DNA of 64,000 nucleotides from a virus. Location: IMG/VR virus record IMGVR_UViG_3300027878_000003, positions 1-64,000 of that record. One strand, given 5' to 3'. How positions within the stretch are numbered: the stretch's first letter is position 1; each line of letters begins with the position of its first letter. This document shows positions 10,604 through 19,380 of the stretch, one piece after another. The position numbers and the translations under genes are program-made. The notes beneath the pieces were generated by a model, which saw nothing but the letters and a program-made list of their open reading frames with translations, did no database searches and had not been told where the DNA came from.

Positions 10604-11112
10604 CAATTCTCCCCTGGATGCAGAGGGCAAGGGCGAATGGGGCACAGGATCGGCTTCAGCTCAACAGCATCCCGAAAACGCTCAACCTTAACGCCCGCGC
10701 TGTTAGAGAATCCATCCAGGATGCGAACCAACAGAGTCCTAATCTGCAACTCCGACAGTCCCAACGTATGGACAGGCTCAATCATTGCCTTGCGCTTGCC
10801 ATCTAGCCACAGTTCCGCACTCAACGCATGGAGCGGTGAATCTTTCGTCTCACGATACCAATGAACCACAGCCGCAGAACCAGACGGCACCTCAACTTTC
10901 AGCAGCTCAACCCGACTCCCAGATCTTCCATTACCCCGACGCTTCAGCCGTCGCTTCTCGTTGAGAACACCACGACGACGGTAGTGCGAGCGGCGATCGT
11001 AGCACCGCGCTGGGTTCCAGCAGTTGTCCTTCTCTTTCCCGTGGGCTAATTGAGCATCGATGCTTGATAGCTTGGAGCAAAGGCGGCACTTCTCGTTGAT
11101 CTGTTGTGGCAT
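10603..11112 (-). CDS. Hypothetical Cys-rich basic protein
   Basis: 169 aa from the ATG at 11112 (MPQQINEKCRLC). A longer reading to 11283 is possible but would cross the probable divergent promoter. The N-terminus carries CRLC and CWNPARC spacings that could bind zinc, followed by a strongly basic RRSHYRRRG / RRLKRRGNGR stretch, then an alpha/beta-looking domain (VELLKVEVPSGSAAVVHWYRETKDSPLHALSAELW has alternating strands). A nucleic-acid-binding role is an inference from the Cys and basic clusters. Confidence 0.6.
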   Translation of the reverse strand: MPQQINEKCRLCSKLSSIDAQLAHGKEKDNCWNPARCYDRRSHYRRRGVLNEKRRLKRRGNGRSGSRVELLKVEVPSGSAAVVHWYRETKDSPLHALSAELWLDGKRKAMIEPVHTLGLSELQIRTLLVRILDGFSNSAGVKVERFRDAVELKPILCPIRPCPLHPGEN

Positions 11113-11297
11113 GGGTTCCTGGCTTCCAGACGGCTTATTATACCTGATGTAGTCCGGGATTAGTCCTAGTAAAGATAATAGATATTTATTTGCACTACAG
11201 GGCAGTTTTCTGATAAGGTACAGACGTGCCAAATGCCTTTTTTGGACACTCGATCGCAGATAGCTTTGATTTCTGTACACCAATCAATCGGGAGAAT

Positions 11298-11909
11298 ATG
11301 AGACAGAACGATTACATTCAGGTTGGGTCTGGGTTGACCATTGCCAAGACATCAGTTGCGGCAGTTGGACCTCCCGTGTATCACGGGCTTTACGATAGGG
11401 CAGTGTATGTAGTCTATTTACATTCAGGGAAAGAGTTCGAGATATTCGAGACACCCGAGATATCCGAGACATCAGAGACTAGCCATTCGACCCCAAACCC
11501 AATCCCCGCAATGCCTCGTGTGGATTTCCTTTTCCAGCTCTACGATGTCATCGTAGACAAGGAGCAAACCAGGATGCTCTGGAAGTATTTCCGGGCGGCA
11601 GACATGGAGTCCGAAACTGAGGCGATTCCAGTGGAAGATCAGGTGGCAGCGCAAGAAGTTGTAGGGAGCACGGACGCTAAGCAGCAATTTGAGAGAAGCC
11701 TCGTCGAAGCAGAAGATCACATCAATATTTATAAGGATGGCGACCAGTGGTGTGCCTTACATGGCGTAAATCTTCAGGAGGGGACGGCGGGCTTTGGCGA
11801 CACACCTGGCAAAGCGTTGCAACCTGTGAGTGAGGCACTGACATCAGCCTTCTTGGAATTTCGAGCCGCAGCGGAGAGGTTAGGTAATTCAGCAGAGGAG
11901 AAGTCATGA
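11298..11909 (+). CDS. Hypothetical protein
   Basis: 203 aa starting MRQNDYIQVGSG, chosen because GGGAGAAT lies just upstream. A Glu/Thr/Ser-rich stretch (EIFETPEISETSETS) near residues 50-65 arises from short internal DNA repeats. The C-terminal third (INIYKDGDQWCALHGVNLQEGTAGFG) resembles small phage or plasmid beta proteins. It is coupled to the next gene by an ATGA overlap. Function unknown. Confidence 0.6.
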   Translation: MRQNDYIQVGSGLTIAKTSVAAVGPPVYHGLYDRAVYVVYLHSGKEFEIFETPEISETSETSHSTPNPIPAMPRVDFLFQLYDVIVDKEQTRMLWKYFRAADMESETEAIPVEDQVAAQEVVGSTDAKQQFERSLVEAEDHINIYKDGDQWCALHGVNLQEGTAGFGDTPGKALQPVSEALTSAFLEFRAAAERLGNSAEEKS

Positions 11910-12262
11910 GATCATTATTTGCTGCTGGCTACACAGAGCACAAGGCTCCTGATAACGAGCTGTGGATGGAGCTAGATCTCCAGATCTTAACCCCAGTTAA
12001 GCTCTACTCCATGAAGCGGACTGTGCGTATGCCACTCTTAGAGTGGAAGGCTTTAGATTTAACGGAAGAATGGCTGTCCAACTGGGGCGTAAGATACGAC
12101 CCAGGGGCAGAGGCGATCGCAAAACGTTCCGCGGACTTTGACAGGGTTCGAGTAAACGAGGGTATGTCTGAAGCGGTACAAGTCGTTGAGGACAGGAAGG
12201 TTTCTTGGGATTCTCTGACATCAATGGCTATTAGAGATATCGCCAGCGCAATCCGCAAATAA
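11906..12262 (+). CDS. Hypothetical protein
   Basis: 118 aa. The start overlaps the previous stop as ATGA. The sequence is soluble and mixed alpha/beta (ELWMELDLQILTPVKLYSMKRTVRMPLLEW). No family recognised. It lies 15 bp upstream of the integrase gene and may be co-transcribed with it. Confidence 0.6.
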   Translation: MRSLFAAGYTEHKAPDNELWMELDLQILTPVKLYSMKRTVRMPLLEWKALDLTEEWLSNWGVRYDPGAEAIAKRSADFDRVRVNEGMSEAVQVVEDRKVSWDSLTSMAIRDIASAIRK

Positions 12263-12277
12263 ATTCCCTTTTAACCT

Positions 12278-13285
12278 ATGTCCCATCCATCACCCCTCCC
12301 CACTATCAAAGTCGTCGGGCTACCATCCCCCACGATCGCCCGTCGTCAACGTCCACAGCAGACCGTTGACCTGCGTTGGCTCAAGGTCGAGGAATTCCTA
12401 AACTCTAGTTCCTTGTCTGTCAACTCGCGCAAGGTCTACTTTCGGGAGCTGACAAGGTTTGCCGAATGGCTACCGCTGAACTGGAGTGAGATCAAGAGTC
12501 GCCATATTGCCAGCTACAAGCTCTTCCTTAAAGAAGAAGTTCAGACTCGCTCTGGCACCCCTCTCTCTCAAAGCAGCATCAACTGCGCGATCGCCTCCGT
12601 CAAATCATTCTTTTCCTGGCTGATGCAGTCCTACCCCGAACTGGTCACCCATGACCCATGCCTCGGCGTGCGGTTCGAGAAGATCCCCCTTCCTCCAGCT
12701 CAGAATCTAAACGCGCAACAGGTCGAACAAGTCTGGGGTGTTCTCCCCCAGCTCGGTGAAACTCAGTTGCGCGATACTGCGCTGATTCACATTCTCTTTC
12801 ACGGTCTACGGGCTGGAGAAGTCGTGTCGCTGAACCTAGCAGCTTTTGACCAGAACATCTTGTTCCTGGCAGACACCAAGAACAATGAGCCACGGTTGGT
12901 GCCTCTACTCAAGGCGGCGGCGGCGGCAATTCAAGCCTACCTGAACAGCCGGGAAGAGTTGGGTGAAGAAATGACTGGCGATCGCCCTCTACTCCTATCC
13001 CACCACCATGGGCATCGTAGCGAGCGGTTGACCTACTTTGGGCTGAGTTATGCGATCGGGAAGATTGGGGACTTGGCGGGAGTGCCCGACCTGCATCCGC
13101 ACCAGTTCCGGCATACCTATGCCACAGAGCTGTTGCTGAAGGGAGTTGATCCGACTCATGCCAGAAGATTGACGGGACATAGGAGCGATCAGTCGTTCAG
13201 GCGGTACACCCTGGCTGGAGAACAGCAGGCTGCAATGGATGCCTTTTACCGTGCCTACGAACCAGAGCGAGTTCATAGCGACTAA
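12278..13285 (+). CDS. Tyrosine recombinase / integrase
   Basis: 335 aa with the two-domain layout of XerC/D-type and phage integrases. A SAM-like core-binding domain covers about 35-125. The catalytic domain has Arg178 (HGLRAGE), the HQFRH box (His275, Arg278), His301 (LTGHRS) and the nucleophile Tyr310 (FRRYT). It catalyses site-specific strand exchange, either integration/excision or dimer resolution. Terminator-like inverted repeats follow at 13311-13405. I could not identify an att site. The family includes both phage integrases and plasmid resolvases. Confidence 0.88.
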   Translation: MSHPSPLPTIKVVGLPSPTIARRQRPQQTVDLRWLKVEEFLNSSSLSVNSRKVYFRELTRFAEWLPLNWSEIKSRHIASYKLFLKEEVQTRSGTPLSQSSINCAIASVKSFFSWLMQSYPELVTHDPCLGVRFEKIPLPPAQNLNAQQVEQVWGVLPQLGETQLRDTALIHILFHGLRAGEVVSLNLAAFDQNILFLADTKNNEPRLVPLLKAAAAAIQAYLNSREELGEEMTGDRPLLLSHHHGHRSERLTYFGLSYAIGKIGDLAGVPDLHPHQFRHTYATELLLKGVDPTHARRLTGHRSDQSFRRYTLAGEQQAAMDAFYRAYEPERVHSD

Positions 13286-13310
13286 GGCTCCAAACAGCCG
13301 CTATTCCCCC

Positions 13311-13405
13311 GCTCTGCCCGACAGAACCCCCAAGCTCATCGGGCAGGGCATCAAATTTTGCCACTCTAATGCCGTGCTCAGGATGCCCAATTTCCTGGGC
13401 ATCCT
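13311..13405 (+). terminator. Two hairpins after the integrase gene
   Basis: Hairpin 1 pairs GCTCTGCCCGA (13311-13321) with TCGGGCAGGGC (13339-13349). Hairpin 2 pairs AGGATGCCCA (13380-13389) with TGGGCATCCT (13396-13405) and is followed by TAAAAAGCTTTATT. Together they probably stop transcription between the integrase and the next gene. Confidence 0.65.
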
Positions 13406-13433
13406 TAAAAAGCTTTATTAGAACCCCACTCCC

Positions 13434-14252
13434 ATGTCACAAAAACTATCCGAAATCCAAATCACGATCAAAGGGCAGACGTTTACCTGTCCCAGGCTAT
13501 CAAACGAAAACTCCCTGTATTTTGGTTCGTTGCTCATGAACAGGGACGAGCTGCGGGTCTTTATCGAGGAAGAACAGCCTGAGCTTGCGATGGATATGAT
13601 GCAAGCGCGTTTGATTGAATCCAGCGAACAAATGTCCAAATTGTTCGCTCAGAAGGATCTTTCATCAGAAGCGATCGCAGAGCAAATCAACAATGAACAA
13701 GTTCATGCGATCGTTCAGCGGTTTATCGTCCGCGTCAACCAAAACCAGGTGCCAGGGGATTACATTCCAAACGTTCGGTATCAAGTTGCAAAGAGACTTA
13801 TAGAAGTCTTTCCCCAATTTGAATCAAATGGGTGGGTGACTGCCACATCCATCAACATGGACCTTGAAGACTTAATCACAGCACTCGCCATTCCCCTCTT
13901 TGGCACCATGTCATCCGCAGCAGAGAAAGCAGCAGAGACTCAGCCAGAAGCCAAGAAGCCAAAGTCTGAAAAGCCGAAGGGCTTCAAAGCCGAAGTGCAG
14001 AAAGCTACCAAGGGGTCAGAAGCGCAAGGCAGTGACCCTAACGTCGGAGACAAAGAAGAGCGTTTTGACGAACTTCTGGCAAGCCGGAACGAACTGCAAG
14101 CGCGGTTCGATAGCCTGCAAGCCCAGCTTGCAGGCAGCGCAGCGATCGACGTTACCGTGGTCGAAGACGATGCCCGCAAGGGACGAATTCTCAACCTTGA
14201 GAAGGAGCTTGAGGCATTGAAAGCCTCAGCCGAAACGTCTAAGATTAGCTAG
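13434..14252 (+). CDS. Hypothetical protein
   Basis: 272 aa. The N-terminal 150 residues look folded (ITIKGQTFTCPRLSNENSLYFGSLLMNRDELRVF), a Lys/Ala/Glu-rich linker covers about 160-205, and the C-terminus is a coiled coil (RNELQARFDSLQAQL, LNLEKELEALKA). No family recognised. It converges with the RHH-like gene on the other strand, with a 4-bp overlap of the two ends. Confidence 0.6.
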   Translation: MSQKLSEIQITIKGQTFTCPRLSNENSLYFGSLLMNRDELRVFIEEEQPELAMDMMQARLIESSEQMSKLFAQKDLSSEAIAEQINNEQVHAIVQRFIVRVNQNQVPGDYIPNVRYQVAKRLIEVFPQFESNGWVTATSINMDLEDLITALAIPLFGTMSSAAEKAAETQPEAKKPKSEKPKGFKAEVQKATKGSEAQGSDPNVGDKEERFDELLASRNELQARFDSLQAQLAGSAAIDVTVVEDDARKGRILNLEKELEALKASAETSKIS

Positions 14253-14449
14253 AGGTCAGAGATCTTCCGCTTGCGAGCGCGAGCACGGATACGTCGCGGG
14301 ACGGGGATGTTGCCCCCAGCTCCGGGTAGCGATCGGATAAGCTGCCGCATAACGTCCGTCATAGTTCGATTCGCATCCTTAGCAAAGCTTTTCAGCCTTT
14401 CCATCTCCTCTTCAGACACTCTGAAGTGCAGTTGTACCTCGGGTCCCAT
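14249..14449 (-). CDS. Ribbon-helix-helix-like DNA-binding protein
   Basis: 66 aa from MGPEVQLHF; nine further codons upstream are possible. A short strand (VQLHFRVS) followed by two helices (EEEMERLKSFAKD and TMTDVMRQLIRSL) matches the Arc/CopG ribbon-helix-helix pattern, with a basic tail (RRIRARARKRK). Such proteins repress promoters or bind centromere-like sites. It sits 370 bp from a tandem-repeat array and a primase gene, so copy-number or origin control is a reasonable inference. Confidence 0.55.
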   Translation of the reverse strand: MGPEVQLHFRVSEEEMERLKSFAKDANRTMTDVMRQLIRSLPGAGGNIPVPRRIRARARKRKISDL

Positions 14450-14638
14450 ATTTGTGTACCAGTGTGGTAATATCATATTAATCTAAAAAGATCGAATAAA
14501 TCGTTCTAGATAGAATATGCTGGTTTTCTGCCCTTAAATCCTTAGCTCTGAATCCTGATCTCAGGAGAGGAGTCCCCCAAAAATTGCCGTGACTTTAAAT
14601 CCCCACATCCGCACATTTACAAGCCTGCCTCCACGTAA

Positions 14639-14671
14639 AAAAGAGGCTCCGCATTTGCGTGAGCCTCTTTT
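14639..14671. terminator. Bidirectional terminator hairpin
   Basis: AAAAGAGGCTC (14639-14649) pairs perfectly with GAGCCTCTTTT (14661-14671) around an 11-nt loop, with A and T runs on both sides. It would terminate in either direction. The rest of 14450-14826 holds the RHH promoter area (TATGAT near 14471) and nothing else I can support. Confidence 0.8.
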
Positions 14672-14826
14672 ATAAGGTATTTTGCGATCCCCCCCACTCA
14701 ACTGCCAAGAAGACAAAGGGGAAAGCGATTTAAGGCACTCACTATAACTCTCACGTTTCAAGGCTCTAGAAAAGCCTGATAGATGCTTAGGGCTGATGAA
14801 CCCCTCAACGGATCACAACTAAATGT

Positions 14827-15196
14827 TTCAAAAAAACAAACCTAATCGGTCACTGACATGACCTTTCAGGGCTTCAAACTAAACAACTTACTGGGTCAAT
14901 TAAGACCCTTCAGAGATTCAAACTAAACAACTTACTGGGTCAATTAAGACCTTTCAGGGTTTCAAACTAAACAACTTACTGGGTCACTCACATGACTTTT
15001 CAGCTCATTCAAACTAAACAACTTACTGGGTCACTCACATGACTTTTCAGCTCATTCAAACTAAACAACTTACTGGGTCACTCACATGACTTTTCAGCTC
15101 ATTCAAACTAAACAACTTACTGGGTCACTCACATGACTTTTCAGCTCATTCAAACTAAACAACTTACTGGGTCACTCACATGACTTTTCAGCTATT
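14827..15196 (+). repeat. Tandem 44/47-bp repeat array, candidate replication origin iterons
   Basis: A degenerate copy at about 14827 is followed by seven copies of the core TTCAAACTAAACAACTTACT-GGGTCA, starting at 14873, 14917, 14961, 15008, 15055, 15102 and 15149. Spacing is 44, 44, then 47 bp five times. In the 47-bp units the core is followed by CTCACATGACTTTTCAGCTCA. Each 47-bp unit holds a short inverted repeat (GGTCA/TGACT) and one micro-ORF MTFQLIQTKQLTGSLT whose TGA overlaps the next ATG. The array lies directly upstream of the primase gene, the usual place for iterons of a replication origin. Confidence 0.85.
14992..15183 (+). other. Chain of four overlapping 16-aa micro-ORFs
   Basis: Four identical ORFs, 14992-15042, 15039-15089, 15086-15136 and 15133-15183, each encode MTFQLIQTKQLTGSLT. 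Each stop overlaps the next start as ATGA. The last one couples to the 82-aa ORF at 15180, which couples by ATGA to the primase. No clear Shine-Dalgarno precedes the micro-ORFs. They may be a by-product of the DNA repeats rather than expressed peptides. Confidence 0.4.
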
Positions 15197-15428
15197 ACAG
15201 TCCATTCAGAATAGCACGATCGGATCAGTAAATTCACCGCTACAAAACAGGAATTTCCCTGGGGTAGCCGGAATCACTTACCTAGAAAAAAAGATTCCTG
15301 TAACAAACCAGGTGCGAACTGATTTGTTACAGCTCTTCAAATCTTTGTGCAATTCACCTTTAATTATCTCACAAATTAGCCCCTTCGTCACCAGAAATCA
15401 CCTTTTTCTGAGAGGAAGGAATTTATGA
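15180..15428 (+). CDS. Small protein coupled to the primase
   Basis: 82 aa, MTFQLLQSIQNSTIGS at the N-terminus, so its first codons resemble the upstream 16-aa micro-ORFs. It ends as ATGA with the primase start. The remainder has a Leu-rich segment (RTDLLQLFKSLCNSPLIISQISPF). It could be a leader peptide controlling primase translation or a small replication protein. No family recognised. Confidence 0.45.
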   Translation: MTFQLLQSIQNSTIGSVNSPLQNRNFPGVAGITYLEKKIPVTNQVRTDLLQLFKSLCNSPLIISQISPFVTRNHLFLRGRNL

Positions 15429-17344
15429 GATTCAACTCAGTTGTGCAACGTGGGCTTTTTACCGAGATATTCCCCCATCGGTTTGACTATATCTATGCTA
15501 ATCATGTGCATCCAGGCGATCGCCCCGACTGGCAGACCGAATCGCGTCACCCCCTCAACGATCGCCTCATCGAACAAGGTGCTCTTCTATACGGTGTCCG
15601 TTTCGGCGCACAGACTTCTTATGTCATGCTGGACATTGACGCTGGCAGTCCCTATCACCCCAGTCGCTGCAAAGAGGCAACAGCGAGGATGCTGGAATCG
15701 CTGGAACCGTTGGGGCTTGTCAGTTGTGTGACAATCAGCAGCTCTTTCAGTGGAGGATTGCACCTTTACTTCCCGTTCAGAGAGAAACAGAGTTCTTATG
15801 ACATCGCGGTAGTGGTTGCCACTACCTTAGAGAACGCAGGCTTTCCTTTGAAGGGCGGGCAGGTAGAGCTTTTCCCAGACCCCAAACCCTATACGGCTGA
15901 GGGCACCCGATCGCTATTCAACGCCCATCGGTTGCCGATGCAGGATGGATCGTTTCTCCTCGATGAGGATTTCCAGCCGACTAGCGCTTTCAAAGAAACA
16001 TTCCAAGAGCGGTGGGAGTGGGCTAAGGACAGGAATACTGACGTGAAGCGATCGGTGCTCCGGCGCAGGCTAAAGCAGGTGAAGCGCTGGAGATATCACG
16101 TCTCTGGTAAGGCAGACAAATTTCTCAACGACCTCAACGCTGAGATCGAGCTGGGTTGGACTGGTCCAGGGGAAACAAATTATCTCCTCGGTCGCATCAC
16201 TATGCGGTGCTTCATTTTCCACCATGTCTTAGCAGGTGGCTCACCTTTATCTGGGAAGCCTCTTGTAGATGCAATAGTGTCTATTGCTCGGGATCTACCT
16301 GGGTACAAAGAATTTTGCGGGCATCAGCACGACATTGAACATCGCGCCCAAGAGTGGGCACATTGCATTGAGGGCAGCAAGTATTTCCCCTACGGCACTG
16401 CTAAAGGAAAATACAAACCTAAAGCCTCAGACTCAACTACTACGTCCGAAGCGTCCCCAACCTGGAATCAACAACAAACCAGTAAAGCCAGGGATCGAAT
16501 TGCTAGGGCGATCGCGGTGATGCTCGATTCTGGTTCCTTGCCCAGTAGCCCCACCAGTCGATGCAAAAAGTTAGTAGCTGCCGGGATCGGTATGGCAACC
16601 CTCTACCGACACCGGGATTTATGGCACCCCGCTCACTTTATTGAGCTGGAGCCAGATTCGTCCGAAAACCCCGTCAAATATGAGGTTGGACAGTCAGACC
16701 GCGCTGAGGGCGCATCTGACTGTCACAGTCCTACAAGCTTATTTACAGCAACAGGCAGTAATCCTATGCCAGAACAGGCTTTCAGCGATCGTGACACCCC
16801 CCTAAGCCTGGTTTCAGGCAGTAATAGCCAGAACCCTTTACCAGATGAGTTTTCAGGCTTAAGTGCTCAGGATTGTGCTGCGGCGATGAGAGCTGCCTCT
16901 CAAGAGGCTCTGAGAATGGCTACTCAAATTAAAATTCAGTCGGTTGATCAGGCATATCTAGCCCGAATGCAGAGCTATCTGGACTCCAATGACCCGATTC
17001 TGATGGCAGAGGCGATCGCTTGGCAGGCTGTTGCCCGAAATAGTAGTCCGGCTGAGCCTGAACCTATAGTTCCCAACGCCATCCTTGTCCCTCTACCGCC
17101 CACTCCTCCTCCTATGCCACCACCCATTACCCAGTTAGTCCAATTCGAGGTTGCCGAGACGGGCGATCTATCCCATCTCCTGATGTCAATTGACCTCCAG
17201 CAGCGATGGCTGGACTGGAGTAAGGAACGAATTGTAATGGAGATGACTTCGCAGTTCGGGAAGGCAAAGCGATCGCTGTTAACTCCCTCAGAACTGGGGC
17301 AATGGCTCGCCTATTTAATGCCGGGAGGTCAGTTCAATGCATGA
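15425..17344 (+). CDS. Archaeo-eukaryotic-type primase / replication protein
   Basis: 639 aa. The N-terminal 220 residues fit the archaeo-eukaryotic primase fold: YVMLDIDAG with Asp70 and Asp72, the SGGLHL element with His113, and the strand GGQVELFPDP. A primase or primase-polymerase role in replication initiation is expected. The C-terminal half has a small-HTH-like region (about 355-400), then a long Pro/Ser-rich linker with HIP1 insertions and a final helical domain. AGGAAGGA precedes the ATG, and the tandem repeats upstream suggest it acts at an origin there. The family occurs on cyanobacterial plasmids and phages. Confidence 0.72.
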   Translation: MRFNSVVQRGLFTEIFPHRFDYIYANHVHPGDRPDWQTESRHPLNDRLIEQGALLYGVRFGAQTSYVMLDIDAGSPYHPSRCKEATARMLESLEPLGLVSCVTISSSFSGGLHLYFPFREKQSSYDIAVVVATTLENAGFPLKGGQVELFPDPKPYTAEGTRSLFNAHRLPMQDGSFLLDEDFQPTSAFKETFQERWEWAKDRNTDVKRSVLRRRLKQVKRWRYHVSGKADKFLNDLNAEIELGWTGPGETNYLLGRITMRCFIFHHVLAGGSPLSGKPLVDAIVSIARDLPGYKEFCGHQHDIEHRAQEWAHCIEGSKYFPYGTAKGKYKPKASDSTTTSEASPTWNQQQTSKARDRIARAIAVMLDSGSLPSSPTSRCKKLVAAGIGMATLYRHRDLWHPAHFIELEPDSSENPVKYEVGQSDRAEGASDCHSPTSLFTATGSNPMPEQAFSDRDTPLSLVSGSNSQNPLPDEFSGLSAQDCAAAMRAASQEALRMATQIKIQSVDQAYLARMQSYLDSNDPILMAEAIAWQAVARNSSPAEPEPIVPNAILVPLPPTPPPMPPPITQLVQFEVAETGDLSHLLMSIDLQQRWLDWSKERIVMEMTSQFGKAKRSLLTPSELGQWLAYLMPGGQFNA

Positions 17345-18473
17345 GTTAAAGTCTGATTACAATGTCCACCCCATCCGTCCGCTCAGCAGTTTGGTTCTTT
17401 GTGGCTCTAGGGTTGACCCCTATAAGCCCGCTTCAATTGAACGGCTCAATGCTTCTTACCTCACAGAGCAAACTGCCAGAGTCGATCGGGGGCAGACATC
17501 TTCTCTCTATCCAGGGTTGAGCAATTTCAATAAGCCTAAGTTCAATGTGCCGCTGCGAGAAGCATTCTTCCTGCCCGTTGATGCTGCCAAACAGGAACAT
17601 GCCTGGGCACAACTCCAGGGGCTACATCAAGATTTGAGTGTCAGCCTGAACGCGATCGCCCTGAAGCTGCAAAGCATGGGGCGCTATGCCGAACGGCTAG
17701 AGCAGGCAGGTGACGATGCCCCCAATCCTCTGAACGCTGAAGTTGTCATTGCTGAAGATCCCCACGATATTCGGTGGGGAACTGAATGCTTGGGAGAATG
17801 GCATCCCTCAGCCATTAGCAAGGTGGCAGTTTTGCGCCATACACCCAGGAAGATAGAGCTGGCAACAGGTGGAATGAAACTTCAGTCGGGCAAGTTCTGC
17901 TGCCAGGGCAATGACTGGGAGGAATTGCAGCAGTTGCAAAGGCTGGCAGATGCCAGAGCCGATGCGATCGCCGCATTCTTCAAAGCTCCGACCTCATGGA
18001 AGGAACCTGCACAGGAAATTGCCCTCACCGAGCAGCAAATTAAAACTGCTGCCCTGGCGCTGCCCGAAGATCGCCGTCAGCGTTTAGTCATGGCGCTGCT
18101 GCAAAGTCTCCCACCAGACATTGATTCAATCGAATCTGCTGGCGTATGCGCCAGCAAGAACTTTACAGGATGGCTTGAGGAACAGCGAGAAGGGAAAGAA
18201 GCCTACTTCCGCTATCGCGTGGGTGGCTCGCGCAAGAGCAAGAAACTCAAGAGCAAGGCGGAGATCCTATTGGTGCAGAAGCTTAAGCATCACCGTCACC
18301 CTTGGGAGAAAACGCTGGCAGCTCTGGGCAATTTTCTAGGCGATGCCCAGGCGACGGTAGACCGACTGCACGAGTCCGGGTTCCTAACAGCGATCGAGTC
18401 CGCAGAAATTATTTCCTTCCATGGAATGGAGAAGAAAAAAGTTGACATCCTCACCGTCCTGAAGGAGCGGTGA
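17337..18473 (+). CDS. Hypothetical protein, replication operon
   Basis: 378 aa, overlapping the primase by 8 bp, so part of the same operon. The middle has a long helical stretch (about 85-125) and a basic region GGSRKSKKLKSKAEILLVQKLKHHRHPW near 300-320. A copy of the dispersed palindrome at 18136-18157 is read in frame as SAGVCAS. A DNA-binding replication accessory is possible but not shown. Confidence 0.6.
   Translation: MHELKSDYNVHPIRPLSSLVLCGSRVDPYKPASIERLNASYLTEQTARVDRGQTSSLYPGLSNFNKPKFNVPLREAFFLPVDAAKQEHAWAQLQGLHQDLSVSLNAIALKLQSMGRYAERLEQAGDDAPNPLNAEVVIAEDPHDIRWGTECLGEWHPSAISKVAVLRHTPRKIELATGGMKLQSGKFCCQGNDWEELQQLQRLADARADAIAAFFKAPTSWKEPAQEIALTEQQIKTAALALPEDRRQRLVMALLQSLPPDIDSIESAGVCASKNFTGWLEEQREGKEAYFRYRVGGSRKSKKLKSKAEILLVQKLKHHRHPWEKTLAALGNFLGDAQATVDRLHESGFLTAIESAEIISFHGMEKKKVDILTVLKER
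18136..18157. repeat. Dispersed palindrome inside a gene
   Basis: CTGGCGTATGCGCCAG with flanking CTG/CAA is one mismatch from the palindrome at 9875-9910. It is read in frame as SAGVCAS, so the element is tolerated within protein coding sequence. Confidence 0.65.
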
Positions 18474-18845
18474 TTCCAAGAATCACTTCTTGGGTTTTCT
18501 GCTTCATAGCAACTGCCTCGACCCTCTAGGAGTTTTGGTCTTATGTTCGCTCCACAGACTAACCCCGCAAGCCCTGCGGTTTTTCAACAAACAGTCAAAA
18601 ACTGGTTTGATTTGTGTCTTTCAAGGATGTTGCCATTGCCTCTCAAGCTTTTCCCGGTCTACCAACTTTTCTGCGCCGCCGTCTGCGGGTGCAAACGAAC
18701 TTTGGTGTTAGGCTCTATGTCTCCGTTGTCGCGGGTGGGTCAGCAACCACAACCATTATACCACATACGTTTGGAGGTTTTCGCGGCATTGAGCCGCTCA
18801 ACCTCCGCTCCTATCCATCCCCGCCCTAGAACGGCAGGGTTTCTC
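18474..18845 (-). ncRNA. Solo IS605-like element / structured RNA locus without tnpB
   Basis: This 370-bp gap has no credible gene. Read on the minus strand it has a hairpin (GGCAGGG/CCCCGCC, 18819-18842), a perfect stem GGAGGTT/AACCTCC (18773-18806) enclosing GCGGC/GCCGC, then ATGTGGTATAAT with a good -10 box near 18755, about 250 nt of structured sequence, and a terminal hairpin CCAAGAA/TTCTTGG followed by AATCACC at about 18474-18500. This order resembles cyanobacterial IS200/IS605 elements with the tnpB gene missing. It could encode a guide-type RNA. Identity is inference. Confidence 0.4.
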
Positions 18846-18856
18846 GGAGAATCTCG

Positions 18857-19363
18857 ATGAAGCCGCAGTTATCCATGATCTGGACCAGTAAGCTGCCGAT
18901 TACGTCGGATGGCAGTTCATACCTTGAGATTGTTCCAGTCACGGGCAATCAAGGAAACTTCATACTGAACTTAGGAGGCGATCGCAGAGAAGACGATCGC
19001 TATTTCCCCCGCTATTTCTGGGACAGAACAGACGCTCAGAGGGAGGCTGAGGCGTATCTGATTAGGCAGGCTATTGATGTGCGTGGCAAGTCTTTTGGTC
19101 AAAGCCCTCGCGCCATCATTCAGTTTGGAGAATCTTTAAACGAAATCGTCGGGGATTATTGCACTGCCACCATTCAGCCCATTCTGCTTTTTGGCGGGCA
19201 GCGCTGCGCTGTGGGCAACTATGCAGCAATAGTGCATGTCCATGAGGGGAAGGAAGATGTGTTCGTTGCTGACGATTTAGATTTACTCCCACGCCTATAT
19301 TTTGAGTTGGCGATCGCCATGACGGAAACCTGGAGCTGGATGAGAGCGAGAGAGCAGGTTTAG
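18857..19363 (+). CDS. Hypothetical protein
   Basis: 168 aa, soluble, with alternating strands and helices (SYLEIVPVTGNQGNFILNLGGDRRED, CAVGNYAAIVHVHEGKEDVFVADD). No catalytic motif recognised. It lies 17 bp upstream of the next gene and is probably co-transcribed with it and the TnpB-like gene. Confidence 0.6.
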   Translation: MKPQLSMIWTSKLPITSDGSSYLEIVPVTGNQGNFILNLGGDRREDDRYFPRYFWDRTDAQREAEAYLIRQAIDVRGKSFGQSPRAIIQFGESLNEIVGDYCTATIQPILLFGGQRCAVGNYAAIVHVHEGKEDVFVADDLDLLPRLYFELAIAMTETWSWMRAREQV

Positions 19364-19380
19364 CAATTAAGAGGTTAATT

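Noticed and set aside
14561-14761. Minus-strand ORF of 66 aa
   Set aside because: It runs through a strong bidirectional terminator and has no ribosome-binding site.
14827-15196. CRISPR array
   Set aside because: The repeats are direct and evenly spaced, but the intervals between cores are themselves identical in five of seven units and there are no cas genes. This fits iterons, not spacers.
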